Positions 1 through 7,982 of a DNA stretch of 64,000 bases are shown here, in pieces. The number at the start of each line of letters is the position of its first letter. Within the stretch, counting starts at the first letter, position 1. Source of the DNA: Bog-473 sp963791455 (GTDB lineage Bacteria; Actinomycetota; Acidimicrobiia; Acidimicrobiales; RAAP-2); NCBI GenBank assembly GCA_963791455.1, contig CAWBSM010000004.1, positions 434,001 to 498,000 on the forward strand, written 5' to 3'. Below the pieces are notes generated by a model. It made no database searches. It was not told the origin of the DNA and worked only from the letters and a program-made list of their open reading frames with translations. The position numbers were made by a program, and so were the translations under genes.

Positions 1-763
1 TGAAGTACACGGAGTGACCCTGTTGGTTCGGGCGGCTGGTTCCGGTCATCCCGCCCTCGTAGCCGTCCAGTTCGTTGGCCGCGGTGCCCGAGACCCCCGG
101 CAAGAACCAGATGCCGGGCCACATGCCCTGGGACTGGTCGGGCATCTTGGCCTTCACCTGGACGTACCAGCCGCCCGCGGGCAGGCTGAACTTTCCCTCG
201 GTCGTGACCGCGCCGCTGATCCACGGATAGGCGCCGGCGTAGGCGTTGGTGTTGCGCTGGGCCGTGAGCGTCAACCCATTGTTGACGCCGACTTGCGCTG
301 GCCCGAACATCGTTGCATCGGTCCCGTCACCCGGGACATTGGGTCCCGAGTAGGGCAGCGGGAGGCTGCCGTTGTTGTTCCAGACGATTCCTTGCGCCCC
401 CATGAACGTGTTCCACTTGGTGCTGTCGAGGCTGGTGCCCGAGAACTGGTCGTCGAAGACCATCTGCTGCGCCGTGTAGCCAATGGGCGCGGAGAGCACC
501 CCGTCGGAAGCCACGAGCGCGTCGCGCGACCAGCTGCGGGGTGCGGGCTGCTGGCTCGTGTGGACGACTGGAGCTGACATGACCCCGTCGGAGGTCGCGA
601 GCGCGTCGCACAGCCAGATGCCTGTGCCAAGCAAGGCCATGGCCAGTGCGATCGCTATCAGTCTTCCTAAGCGCCAAGGCGCACCCGACCGAACGCTCGC
701 GCGTGCGGGCCACCCTTGGTCGATTTGCTCGACGGATTGCGAGGGAACTCGGGTATCAAACAT
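1..763 (-). CDS. Membrane-anchored GH16 family glycosidase (3' end outside window)
   Basis: Minus-strand frame beginning at an ATG at 763 and running off the left edge; 254 residues are visible. A single hydrophobic segment lies at about residues 34-51, then a linker, then a concanavalin-like domain from about residue 98. The GH16 catalytic signature E-x-D-x-x-E appears as ELDGYE at residues 231-236, preceded by the typical WPGIWFLP strand. GH16 enzymes cleave beta-glucans or galactans. The N-terminal membrane segment (or uncleaved signal) puts the enzyme outside the cell. The linker carries a diverged duplicate, ATSDGVMSAPV near residue 56 and VASDGVLSAPI near 84. The start is supported by a weak GGTGAG upstream. 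Exact substrate is unknown. Confidence 0.8.
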   Translation of the reverse strand, partial: MFDTRVPSQSVEQIDQGWPARASVRSGAPWRLGRLIAIALAMALLGTGIWLCDALATSDGVMSAPVVHTSQQPAPRSWSRDALVASDGVLSAPIGYTAQQMVFDDQFSGTSLDSTKWNTFMGAQGIVWNNNGSLPLPYSGPNVPGDGTDATMFGPAQVGVNNGLTLTAQRNTNAYAGAYPWISGAVTTEGKFSLPAGGWYVQVKAKMPDQSQGMWPGIWFLPGVSGTAANELDGYEGGMTGTSRPNQQGHSVYF

Positions 764-1216
764 TTCGGCGCTCACCGATGATTGTGACCATCCATGGCCG
801 ATGCCCCATAGAGCCGGTCGAACTCAACACGACCAACTCCTTGACAACTCTGGCCCTCCATGGTCTCCCGTCTCAGAGGCGCCACTCGCCCGGCGTCACG
901 ACTTGTCGGCAACATTTCGACAACAGCTGTCAACAGTGGTCGGCACGGGTGTCGCCACACGCTCAAACCTGCGATCGCCCGCGCTGAGGTACAACTTCGG
1001 GACAACTCATTGACGCGGGGGTCCGAACGGCTCTATCCCAAATGGACCCTCAATCGCGACAATCTGACCCGAGGACAGGGCGGTCGTGCGGTCGGACCCC
1101 ACCCGGGATGTTCAGTCACCCATCGACACGCTTGGCGGTACTCCCCATCGGCGAGTGTTGCCATGCCCTCACCACAGGCGGGAAATGGTCCGCACGGAAA
1201 AGAGGGGGGTGCCCTG
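764..1216. other. Intergenic region, no gene supported
   Basis: This 453-base gap separates the divergent GH16 gene and the plus-strand gene at 1217. Reading frames cross it, but their composition looks non-coding. A TTGACA string at 840-845 has no convincing -10 partner, and short GACAAC repeats are scattered without clear spacing. Promoters for both flanking genes presumably lie here; none can be assigned. Confidence 0.5.
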
Positions 1217-1759
1217 GTGGCATTGTTCGGCAAGTATCGGAAGGCGATGACTCGGTCAACGCCACGCGCGGTGGAGGCAGCTTTCGATCATTTGGACTAT
1301 CTGATTCGTCGTGCGGGTGAGTCTCCGCTGTTCGCTGCACGTTGGTACTACCTGCACTTCGGACAGCCAGTGCCCTGCGTGGCCTATCTTACGGATTACC
1401 GACTTGTGTGGGCCGTCGAAGGTCGCAGCGACGTGATCGAAATGCCACTCGAAGAGGTAGTCGCCGTTCAGAACGAAGACGGTTGGCTTCGCCTTTCCTT
1501 CCAGCCGAGCGATTGCTCTCAGGAACCTTGGGTCCGTAATCCGGAGAGCGAACTTCATGCGACCTTCTTCATGGAGGATGACGAAAAACGCCTTCTTCAC
1601 GATGCGCTCGTTCGGGAGTCACGCCTCTACTCGGATTCTCAGGCACGACTGAACGCATACCATGAGTTGGAGGGCATCCCAGCTCGGGCATGGGTCGACC
1701 CCACGGTTCTGAGCGAGCCGGTCACGAGGCTCCGAGCCGAAACCGTCGAAGCCAACTGA
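1217..1759 (+). CDS. Hypothetical protein
   Basis: 180-residue soluble protein of unknown function. I chose the GTG at 1217 because AGAGGGGGG stands seven bases upstream. The open frame extends back to 860, but that extension is low-complexity, arginine-rich and not protein-like. The core has alternating strands with many aromatic residues (ARWYYLHF, YLTDYRLVW) followed by an acidic helix (EDDEKRLLHDALVRES), which could be a PH-like or small beta-barrel fold; that is inference only. No signal peptide or membrane segment. It converges on the propeller gene ending at 1765, five bases away. Confidence 0.6.
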   Translation: MALFGKYRKAMTRSTPRAVEAAFDHLDYLIRRAGESPLFAARWYYLHFGQPVPCVAYLTDYRLVWAVEGRSDVIEMPLEEVVAVQNEDGWLRLSFQPSDCSQEPWVRNPESELHATFFMEDDEKRLLHDALVRESRLYSDSQARLNAYHELEGIPARAWVDPTVLSEPVTRLRAETVEAN

Positions 1760-1764
1760 TGGCG

Positions 1765-3243
1765 TTACGATCCGCCGCGCTCGTTTCGCACTCGACCGAG
1801 CGGGCTGATCGCGAAGCTCATCACGCCTCCCGGGCCTGACCCGCTGAACAAGGAGAATCCGTAGCCCCAGAGCACCCGGCCATCCACGATGGAAGGCCCG
1901 CCGCCCACCTTGCCGGGCGCGCGGTACGACCACAGGGTCCTTCCGTCAGTCACGTCGAGTGCGGTCATCATGCCCTGGTCTGTGCCGACGAAGGCGACGC
2001 CCGTCACGGCGCTCACCGGTCCGAAGACATTGCCGGCGAACTGACGGTTCCACTCGGAGTGGCCCGTCGCAGGGTTCAGCGCGGTGACGATTGAGGTGTT
2101 CGTCGTGGCGTTCGAGGCGTCACCGATGTTCGAAGAAGCGACGATCCGGTCGCCAACCACTGCGGCCGACCCCAGTACACCACCGAACGTACTGCCGGGC
2201 GCGAGATGGGCTTCCCAGACCAGCCTGCCGTTCCTGCAATTCATGGCGTAGTACGTGCCGTTCTTGCTGCCGACGCCGACCACAGCCTGTCCTCTCGTGA
2301 CCCACAGATTGGGCGACGCGCCGACATCGGCGTCCTTTCCCGAAAAGTCGGCGGTGCTGAAAACGTCCGGGTGGTTGAACTGCCGCGACCAGGCCAGCGT
2401 GCCGGTCTTGTAGTGGATGGCCAACAGTGAGTCGGCGAGCGGTCCGCTCGGGTTGTCCAGGTTCTGCCCTGTACCAACGTAGAGAAGCCCGAGCTTTGTA
2501 TCGACGGCCGGGGTGGACCAAATCCCCTCTCCCGGTCCGCTCGTGGCGTTGTTCGCGGTTGTATAGAAGTTCCAAACGAGCTTGCCGGTGGAGACCTCGA
2601 AGGCTCCGATGGAGCCGCGGAAGCTGAACGGTGCCCTCCCGACGACCTCCTCGAACTCCGCGGTCCCCAAGAACACGAGGTTTCCGAGCACGACTGGTGA
2701 TGCGTTGATCTGGGAATAGGGGTTGGCGTTGGTAACCGTCTGCCAGAGAATGCGGCCGCCGTTCCGGTCGAGCGCGTACAACGTCTTGCCGATCCCGACG
2801 AGAACGCGTTGCCCCACGATGGCGGGCGAGCCGACGATCGCTCCACCGTGCAACGCTGTGGTCCACACCGGGTGGCCGGTCCTCGCCTCAACCGCGTGAA
2901 CCTGACCCTTCCAATCACCGAAATATGCCGTGCCGCCAACCACCACCGGAGTCCCCGTGACGCCGATCAGACCCGCCTGGGACCACGACGGGACGAGGCT
3001 GGCAACCGACGCCGAATCGATCTCGGTCTCGGTGTTGTTGAAGCGCGTTCCCGAGAGGTCGTACCCGTACATCGGCCATGTCGCCAAAGCTCCCGTGCCT
3101 CGGGTCGACGAGGCGCCCGACAGCCCAGTCAGCGAACCGCACCAGGCGAGCGCGGCGAGCCCAACCGCGCACAGGGCGGTGCAGCGCCGTGGCGCCGTAT
3201 TCCCAAAGGACCTCCGGCCGGGCTGCGCAACGCGCCCTCCCAT
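1765..3243 (-). CDS. Secreted PQQ-type beta-propeller protein
   Basis: 492-residue protein with an N-terminal hydrophobic signal (about residues 21-45) and then repeated propeller blades of the PQQ-dehydrogenase/BamB type: strands such as GTPVVVGGTAYFGDWKG, GSPAIVGQRVLVGIG and ASPVVLGNLVFLGT, each followed by an ALD/AxTGxxxW element. Proteins of this fold bind PQQ or act as scaffolds outside the membrane; no clear PQQ-binding catalytic signature or heme motif (CxxCH) is visible, so an enzymatic role is not claimed. The ATG at 3243 is preferred over a TTG at 3288. It stands alone on the minus strand, downstream of the VOC/dehydrogenase pair. Confidence 0.75.
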   Translation of the reverse strand: MGGRVAQPGRRSFGNTAPRRCTALCAVGLAALAWCGSLTGLSGASSTRGTGALATWPMYGYDLSGTRFNNTETEIDSASVASLVPSWSQAGLIGVTGTPVVVGGTAYFGDWKGQVHAVEARTGHPVWTTALHGGAIVGSPAIVGQRVLVGIGKTLYALDRNGGRILWQTVTNANPYSQINASPVVLGNLVFLGTAEFEEVVGRAPFSFRGSIGAFEVSTGKLVWNFYTTANNATSGPGEGIWSTPAVDTKLGLLYVGTGQNLDNPSGPLADSLLAIHYKTGTLAWSRQFNHPDVFSTADFSGKDADVGASPNLWVTRGQAVVGVGSKNGTYYAMNCRNGRLVWEAHLAPGSTFGGVLGSAAVVGDRIVASSNIGDASNATTNTSIVTALNPATGHSEWNRQFAGNVFGPVSAVTGVAFVGTDQGMMTALDVTDGRTLWSYRAPGKVGGGPSIVDGRVLWGYGFSLFSGSGPGGVMSFAISPLGRVRNERGGS

Positions 3244-3294
3244 GGCGGCAAGGTAGCAGTCCCCGATCGATACGACGCGAGACGCCAAATCCAG

Positions 3295-3753
3295 TCAGTC
3301 TTGGGAATGTCGCTCGATGTGCTGCAGCTCGATCCACAGCGGGAGCAAGAACCAGATGTAGACGTTGGTAAGCGTGTATTCGTTGTTGTTGTACCGAGTG
3401 ATCATGGTCCCGATATCGGAGATACGGACGCGCTCGTCTTTGCTCTGGTACTGCCTCACCCGTTCCAGCAGCTCCAGCAGCTCCCCCTTGGACGACACCT
3501 CCATCCCGAAGTGGTCCATGTTCGGAGTGACCATGAATTCGTCTTTCGTCGGTAGCAGATATAGGAACTGCCCCAAGACCCCGGTATAGAGGATCAGGGG
3601 GTTCCCCTTTTCGGTGCTGTTGTCTCCCTCGCTCCATCCGAAGATCTCGGAGAAGAAGTCGAGGAGTGCGGCGCGGCCTTCATCGTTGAGGACGTCGGCA
3701 TCCACACTCATCGCGACGTGGTTGATCCGAGGGGCAAATTCCGTCCGGCTCAT
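3295..3753 (-). CDS. VOC/glyoxalase-like protein
   Basis: 152-residue protein beginning MSRTEFAPRINHVAMSVDAD, the typical first strand of a vicinal-oxygen-chelate domain with a potential metal-binding His (INHVAMSV). A second half carries NMDHFGMEV, a second metal-ligand-like His. The ATG at 3753 overlaps the stop of the upstream dehydrogenase by four bases (ATGA), so the two are translationally coupled and probably act on the same substrate. VOC proteins include dioxygenases, isomerases and epimerases; the substrate cannot be read from sequence. Confidence 0.7.
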   Translation of the reverse strand: MSRTEFAPRINHVAMSVDADVLNDEGRAALLDFFSEIFGWSEGDNSTEKGNPLILYTGVLGQFLYLLPTKDEFMVTPNMDHFGMEVSSKGELLELLERVRQYQSKDERVRISDIGTMITRYNNNEYTLTNVYIWFLLPLWIELQHIERHSQD

Positions 3754-4793
3754 GACGACAGACCCGGCCGGACCATCACCTTGCTCGGAATCTCTCCCCG
3801 GGAGAGCCGCTCCATAGATTTCATCACTTCGCTGAGCGGAATGTCGTTGGGTTCGATCAACAACTCGACCGGCAAGGTGCCGCTGTCGAGAAGGTCCACC
3901 GCCGGCCGGAAGCCGTCGTCGTCGTAGTTGTAGGCCCCGACGATCTGAAGCTCGAAGATGATCAAGCGATTCTGGTTGAATCGGGGCGGTTCGAACCCTG
4001 TACCGACGATTACCAGGGTGCCGGCATAATCCAGCTGGCCAAGCGCCGCTTCGGCGGCGCTCGCGTGTCCCGAGCATTCGAAGACGACGGCGTAGGGCTC
4101 TGCGACGGGCAATGTCATGGCTGGCTCCAAGAGCAAGTCCGGCGTCACGGTCCGGGTGGCTCCGACGTCGAGTGCCCGCTGACGCCGGAGCGGCGAAGGT
4201 TCGCTCACGGTGATGTCCGTTATCCCCTGAGCTCGCAGTACGGCGATGATGAGCAGTCCGACCGGACCGGCACCCGTGACGAGCACTCGATCATCGGGGC
4301 CGACGCCGGCCAACCGCAGTGCATGCAGCGTTATCGCCGTCGGCTCGGCGAGAGCGGCCACCCTGGTCGGGAGGGAATCGGGTATCCGGATCAAGCCGTC
4401 GGCCGCAGCTGTCTTATAGCGACAGAACGCACCGCGGTAGCCCACATAGGAGGCCGGGGGGCGCTTGAGGCACACCGAAGGGCGCCCACGTCGGCAGGGG
4501 CGGCACAGACCACACCCCGATGTTGGATTGTCCACGACTCGATCGCCGGGAGCCCAGCCGGAGCTACGGGGGGCGGCGGCCACGATGCCCGACCACTCGT
4601 GGCCGAGAACCGCCCCCGGTTTGGCGTAACGCTCGAGGACCATGTGCAGATCCGACCCGCAAATCCCACACTCGGCGATCTCAACCAGAACCTCGCCCGG
4701 CCCCGGCTCTGGACAAGGAATCTCCTCCACCTCGATCCTGCCATCGCCCACGTAGACGGCTGCAGGCATCAATTCGGACTGCACGGTACCCAT
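3750..4793 (-). CDS. Zinc-dependent alcohol dehydrogenase (MDR family)
   Basis: 347-residue medium-chain dehydrogenase/reductase. Catalytic zinc ligands fit CGICGSDLH near residue 40 and GHEWSG. The structural zinc lobe shows the classical four cysteines in CGLCRPCRRGRPSVC. A Rossmann nucleotide-binding loop is seen as VTGAGPVGLL. The enzyme should oxidise or reduce an alcohol/carbonyl pair with NAD(P). It is the first gene of a two-gene unit with the VOC protein, with an ATGA overlap. The acidic end of its first Rossmann strand (SEPSPLRRQRA) is more consistent with NAD than NADP, a soft inference. Confidence 0.85.
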   Translation of the reverse strand: MGTVQSELMPAAVYVGDGRIEVEEIPCPEPGPGEVLVEIAECGICGSDLHMVLERYAKPGAVLGHEWSGIVAAAPRSSGWAPGDRVVDNPTSGCGLCRPCRRGRPSVCLKRPPASYVGYRGAFCRYKTAAADGLIRIPDSLPTRVAALAEPTAITLHALRLAGVGPDDRVLVTGAGPVGLLIIAVLRAQGITDITVSEPSPLRRQRALDVGATRTVTPDLLLEPAMTLPVAEPYAVVFECSGHASAAEAALGQLDYAGTLVIVGTGFEPPRFNQNRLIIFELQIVGAYNYDDDGFRPAVDLLDSGTLPVELLIEPNDIPLSEVMKSMERLSRGEIPSKVMVRPGLSS

Positions 4794-4810
4794 GCTAGGG
4801 GACAGTTCGG

Positions 4811-6217
4811 GTGGATCGCGGTGGTCACGTGCGCGCCGGCACGGGAGATACGGCGGATACCCTCTCGGAAGTGGTCAGCGCCCGGACGCACTACGCGAAG
4901 TGCGGCGATTCTGATATCGCCTATCAGGTGCTCGGCAAGGGGCCGATCGATCTGCTCTTGTTCACCGGGCTCATCGTCCCCGTCGACTGCATGGACGAGG
5001 AACCGTCTCTGGCCCGGTTCCAACGACGCCTGGCGAGCTTCGCGCGACTCATCCGGTTCGACCAACAAGGAGTGGGATTATCGGACCGGGGTTCACCCGC
5101 GGCACCCCCGACGCCTGAGGATTGGGTAGCGAACGCCCTGGCTGTCTTGGACGCTCTCGGTTCCGAGCGAGCGGCCGTCGTGGCCCCGTACTTGTCTGCC
5201 GCGGAGGGCATCGTTCTAGCGGCGTCACACCCTGAGCGTGTGTCCCACCTGATTGTTGTGAACGGGGCTGCACGTCTCACGTCTTCACGCGACTATCCAC
5301 ACGGACCCCGGCCGAGCTTGATGACCAAATTGTGGCCGGCCCTGGAACCCGACGCCGTCGAACAGGGCCTCGATCTTCTTTCGATGCTGGCGCCCAGCGT
5401 TGCCCACGAGGCCGCGTTTCGTAATTGGTTCGACCGCGCCGGCAATCTCGGATCGACGCCCTCGATGGCGCAGGCGCACTGGCTCACGGTCTACACCAAT
5501 GACGTACGTGACCGCCTACCCCAGATTCGGGTACCGACATTGGTCATGCATCGAGCGGACGCCACAACCATCTGCGCAGACGTCGGCCACGGTCGCTATC
5601 TCGGCGAGCACATCCCGGGGGTGAGATACATCGAGTTGAGCGGAGTCGATGCTCTCTACTGGGTGGGTGACACCCGTCAGATGCTCGATGAGATTGAGGA
5701 GTTCGTCACCGGAGTCCGAGGGGGATCGGGGTCAGAACGAACCTTGGCCACCGTTCTGTTCACTGACATCGTGGGGTCGACCGAGCGGGTCGCCCAACTT
5801 GGGGACGGACCCTGGCGAGACGTGCTAGACCGCCACGACCAGAGCGTACGCACCCTGATCGAACGCTATCGGGGCCGCGAGGTGAAAACGGTAGGGGACG
5901 GCTTCGTGGCCACCTTCGACAGCCCTGGCCGCGCCATCGAGTGCGCACTGGTCATTCGAGACACCCTGAAAGCCTTGGGTATCGAAGTGCGAGCCGGTCT
6001 GCACACAGGTGAAGTCGAGTTCCGAGGTGACGACGTCGCCGGGATCGCCGTTCACATCGGCGCCCGGGTGTCGGCCCTCGCTGGCCCAGGAGAAGTGCTC
6101 GTTTCCGGTGCTGTCCCGCCGCTGTTAACAGGTTCCGGCATTGAGTTCGCGGAGCGCGGCGAGCATCAGCTCAAGGGCGTCCCAGGCCTGTGGCGGGTCT
6201 TCGCCGTGGGGAGCTGA
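4811..6217 (+). CDS. Alpha/beta-hydrolase fused to class III adenylate/guanylate cyclase
   Basis: 468 residues from a GTG at 4811; a GTG at 4871 is an alternative closer to the conserved start. Residues about 25-300 form an alpha/beta-hydrolase-like domain (DIAYQVLGKGPIDLLLFTG; LIRFDQQGVGLSD). Residues about 310-465 form a class III nucleotide cyclase: metal-binding Asp in FTDIVGST, second Asp in KTVGDGFVATF, and Arg in VHIGARV. The domain order matches a known actinobacterial fusion family. The expected GxSxGG nucleophile elbow is replaced by a segment reading APYLSAAEG, so the hydrolase domain may be a sensor rather than an enzyme. The cyclase would make cAMP or cGMP. Confidence 0.82.
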   Translation: MDRGGHVRAGTGDTADTLSEVVSARTHYAKCGDSDIAYQVLGKGPIDLLLFTGLIVPVDCMDEEPSLARFQRRLASFARLIRFDQQGVGLSDRGSPAAPPTPEDWVANALAVLDALGSERAAVVAPYLSAAEGIVLAASHPERVSHLIVVNGAARLTSSRDYPHGPRPSLMTKLWPALEPDAVEQGLDLLSMLAPSVAHEAAFRNWFDRAGNLGSTPSMAQAHWLTVYTNDVRDRLPQIRVPTLVMHRADATTICADVGHGRYLGEHIPGVRYIELSGVDALYWVGDTRQMLDEIEEFVTGVRGGSGSERTLATVLFTDIVGSTERVAQLGDGPWRDVLDRHDQSVRTLIERYRGREVKTVGDGFVATFDSPGRAIECALVIRDTLKALGIEVRAGLHTGEVEFRGDDVAGIAVHIGARVSALAGPGEVLVSGAVPPLLTGSGIEFAERGEHQLKGVPGLWRVFAVGS

Positions 6218-6244
6218 CTCTCGGGCTTCTGAGTCCGAGCGAGA

Positions 6245-6286
6245 GAATTAGGTGCTGGCAATGAGGAATTAGGTGCTGGCAATGAG
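6245..6286. repeat. Perfect 21-bp tandem duplication across a stop codon
   Basis: The 21-base unit at 6245-6265 is repeated immediately at 6266-6286. On the minus strand it encodes the last residues and TAA stop of the methyltransferase gene ending at 6269. The unit length is a multiple of three, so the second copy holds an in-frame stop as well. Confidence 0.9.
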
Positions 6287-7123
6287 GAGGTCCTCTCCAC
6301 TCGACGGTCGCAAGCCGTCCGTCCGGTCGGAGAAGTATCGCTGGGTCAGATCCGCAATCGGCACGTGTCGGACATCTCGCAAGCCGGCGTCGCGGGCCAG
6401 TGCCAGGATGTCCGCCGGGCTGAAGAAGCTGAGGAAGGGTGTCCCCGCTGCTCGGGCGCCGTTCTCCGCCATCTCGAGTCCCAATCGGTCCTCCTCCTCG
6501 AGAAGCTCTGACGGCAAGAGGAAAGTCATGGCCAGCGTTGACCCCCGTGTGAGCGAAGCGAGCTGGCGCAGCGTGGCCGCGTTTGCTTCCTTCGTGAGGT
6601 ACATGGTCACACCGGTAGAGGCCACAACCGCAGGTCGGTCGGCGTCGAAACCGGCCGAGGCCAGCTTCTCCCACCACGAGTCAACCTCGAAGTCGACGGG
6701 CACCAGCCGCAACCAGTCCGGCAGCGCGAAGCCGAGTTCGATCAGGCGCCGGCGCTTCCAAGCCTGGGGACCCGGGCGATCGATCTCGAAGACCGTAAGG
6801 CGCGACGCGATCTCCGGGCGCCGTTGGGCGAACGTGTCGAGGCCGGCCCCCAAGAGGACGTATTGGCCAACACCCCGTTCGGCCTGTTCTGCGACCAGAT
6901 CCTCCATGAAGCGGGCACGGGCCACGATGGCCCCCCTGAAGCCGCCGGTGAAGACCGGGTCCATGTCCGGTCGGTGGCGCCAGTCGTCGTCCGGGGCGGC
7001 CAACTGCAGACCGACCTCGTCTTCGAGCACATGGGGCGGAGAATCGACTTGGACGTGGATGGCCCGCCACAAGGCAACCCGCACCGCCGTGCTGTCCGGC
7101 GCCAAGATCTCCCCTTCAGTCAC
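6269..7123 (-). CDS. SAM-dependent methyltransferase, leucine carboxyl methyltransferase-like (TIGR00027 type)
   Basis: 284-residue class I methyltransferase. The SAM-binding region reads VLLGAGLDTFAQR, followed by the acidic strand FEIDRPGPQAWKR and by ASTGVTMYLT, all characteristic of the PPM1/Tcmp/TIGR00027 group that is expanded in mycobacteria and other actinobacteria. Family members methylate carboxyl or hydroxyl groups of polyketides or unknown small molecules. It is transcribed convergently with the cyclase fusion. A 21-bp tandem duplication sits at its 3' end without altering the protein. The substrate is unknown. Confidence 0.85.
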   Translation of the reverse strand: MTEGEILAPDSTAVRVALWRAIHVQVDSPPHVLEDEVGLQLAAPDDDWRHRPDMDPVFTGGFRGAIVARARFMEDLVAEQAERGVGQYVLLGAGLDTFAQRRPEIASRLTVFEIDRPGPQAWKRRRLIELGFALPDWLRLVPVDFEVDSWWEKLASAGFDADRPAVVASTGVTMYLTKEANAATLRQLASLTRGSTLAMTFLLPSELLEEEDRLGLEMAENGARAAGTPFLSFFSPADILALARDAGLRDVRHVPIADLTQRYFSDRTDGLRPSSGEDLLIAST

Positions 7124-7254
7124 GAATCCGTGTCACGTCCACATTGTGTCATGGGGAATGTTCCCGATCTGCACTGCCCGCGAAGGCATTGAACCGCTCA
7201 ATGCACCGCGGATCTCCATGGCGCCAGCGCTCTGTTCATCCTTACAATGCGGCC

Positions 7255-7875
7255 ATGACGCCACCGAGCATCGCTCAGCTTGAACGCCAGACCCTCTGCG
7301 ACCTCTTTCTCGAACGCGGTGCATCCGCACCCACCCTGTGCGAGGGTTGGCTCACGGCCGACCTCGCGGCGCACATCGTGGTGCGCGAACGGCGACCGGA
7401 CAGCGGACCCGGACTCGTCTGGCCCCCGCTGGCCGCTTACACCGACAAAGTACGGAGAGCCGCGCGAGATCGCACGCCGTGGGAGCAGCTCGTTGAGATC
7501 GTGCGGCGAGGGCCGCCGTTGCTTCTCCGTCCTTTCGATAAACAAATGAACACGGTCGAGTTCTTCATCCACGTGGAGGACGTGCGTCGTGCGCAGGACG
7601 GCTGGGAACCTCGGGCGATCACTCCCGAATTAGACGATGCTCTCTGGGCACGCGTCGGCCCCAGTGGGATGGCGAAGAAGGTTCCTGCCACGATCGTGAT
7701 CACCTCGCCGGGACGCGCCGAGAAGCAGAGCGGCACGGGCCCGCATCTCACACTGGCCGGCGACCCAGGAGAGCTCACCATGTTCGGCGCCGGTCGACAG
7801 CGCGCGGCCAGGGTCGAGATCCGGGGCGACGCCACGCTCGCCGAACAGTTGCGAGCCGCCTCGCTCGGTGTCTGA
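7255..7875 (+). CDS. TIGR03085-like protein of the DinB/mycothiol-maleylpyruvate isomerase fold
   Basis: 206-residue protein with the hallmarks of TIGR03085: an N-terminal ERQTLCDLF helix, LCEGWLTADLAAHIVVRERRPD, and NTVEFFIHVEDVRRAQ. His residues in these segments are positioned like the metal ligands of the DinB/MDMPI four-helix fold. The function of this actinobacterial family is unproven; related folds are thiol-dependent transferases or isomerases. The ATG at 7255 is chosen because homology begins just after it, although the frame stays open to 7144. Confidence 0.8.
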   Translation: MTPPSIAQLERQTLCDLFLERGASAPTLCEGWLTADLAAHIVVRERRPDSGPGLVWPPLAAYTDKVRRAARDRTPWEQLVEIVRRGPPLLLRPFDKQMNTVEFFIHVEDVRRAQDGWEPRAITPELDDALWARVGPSGMAKKVPATIVITSPGRAEKQSGTGPHLTLAGDPGELTMFGAGRQRAARVEIRGDATLAEQLRAASLGV

Positions 7876-7982
7876 CGACCGAATCCGGACTCCCTCAGGC
7901 CGTATCGGTGAGGCGGTCGGAACATCGTTTGTCCCCCTCCGAGCGAGTCAACGGAGGGGACGATTGTGGAACACTCCTTTCC

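Noticed and set aside
405..412. AACGTGTT core inside the GH16 gene
   Set aside because: KstR-like by chance; inside coding sequence, no adjacent promoter. The same holds for cores at 11164-11171 and 49698-49705.
14..577. Plus-strand 187-residue open frame
   Set aside because: Antisense to the GH16 gene, arginine/proline-rich and without family features.
860..1216. N-terminal extension of the gene at 1217
   Set aside because: Composition is not protein-like and a good ribosome-binding site stands directly before the GTG at 1217.
3244..3288. Upstream TTG start for the PQQ-type propeller
   Set aside because: No ribosome-binding site; the ATG at 3243 gives a normal signal sequence.
6218..6245. 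Inverted repeat CTCTCG ... CGAGAG between convergent genes
   Set aside because: Stem is short and interrupted and has no T tract, so a terminator cannot be claimed.
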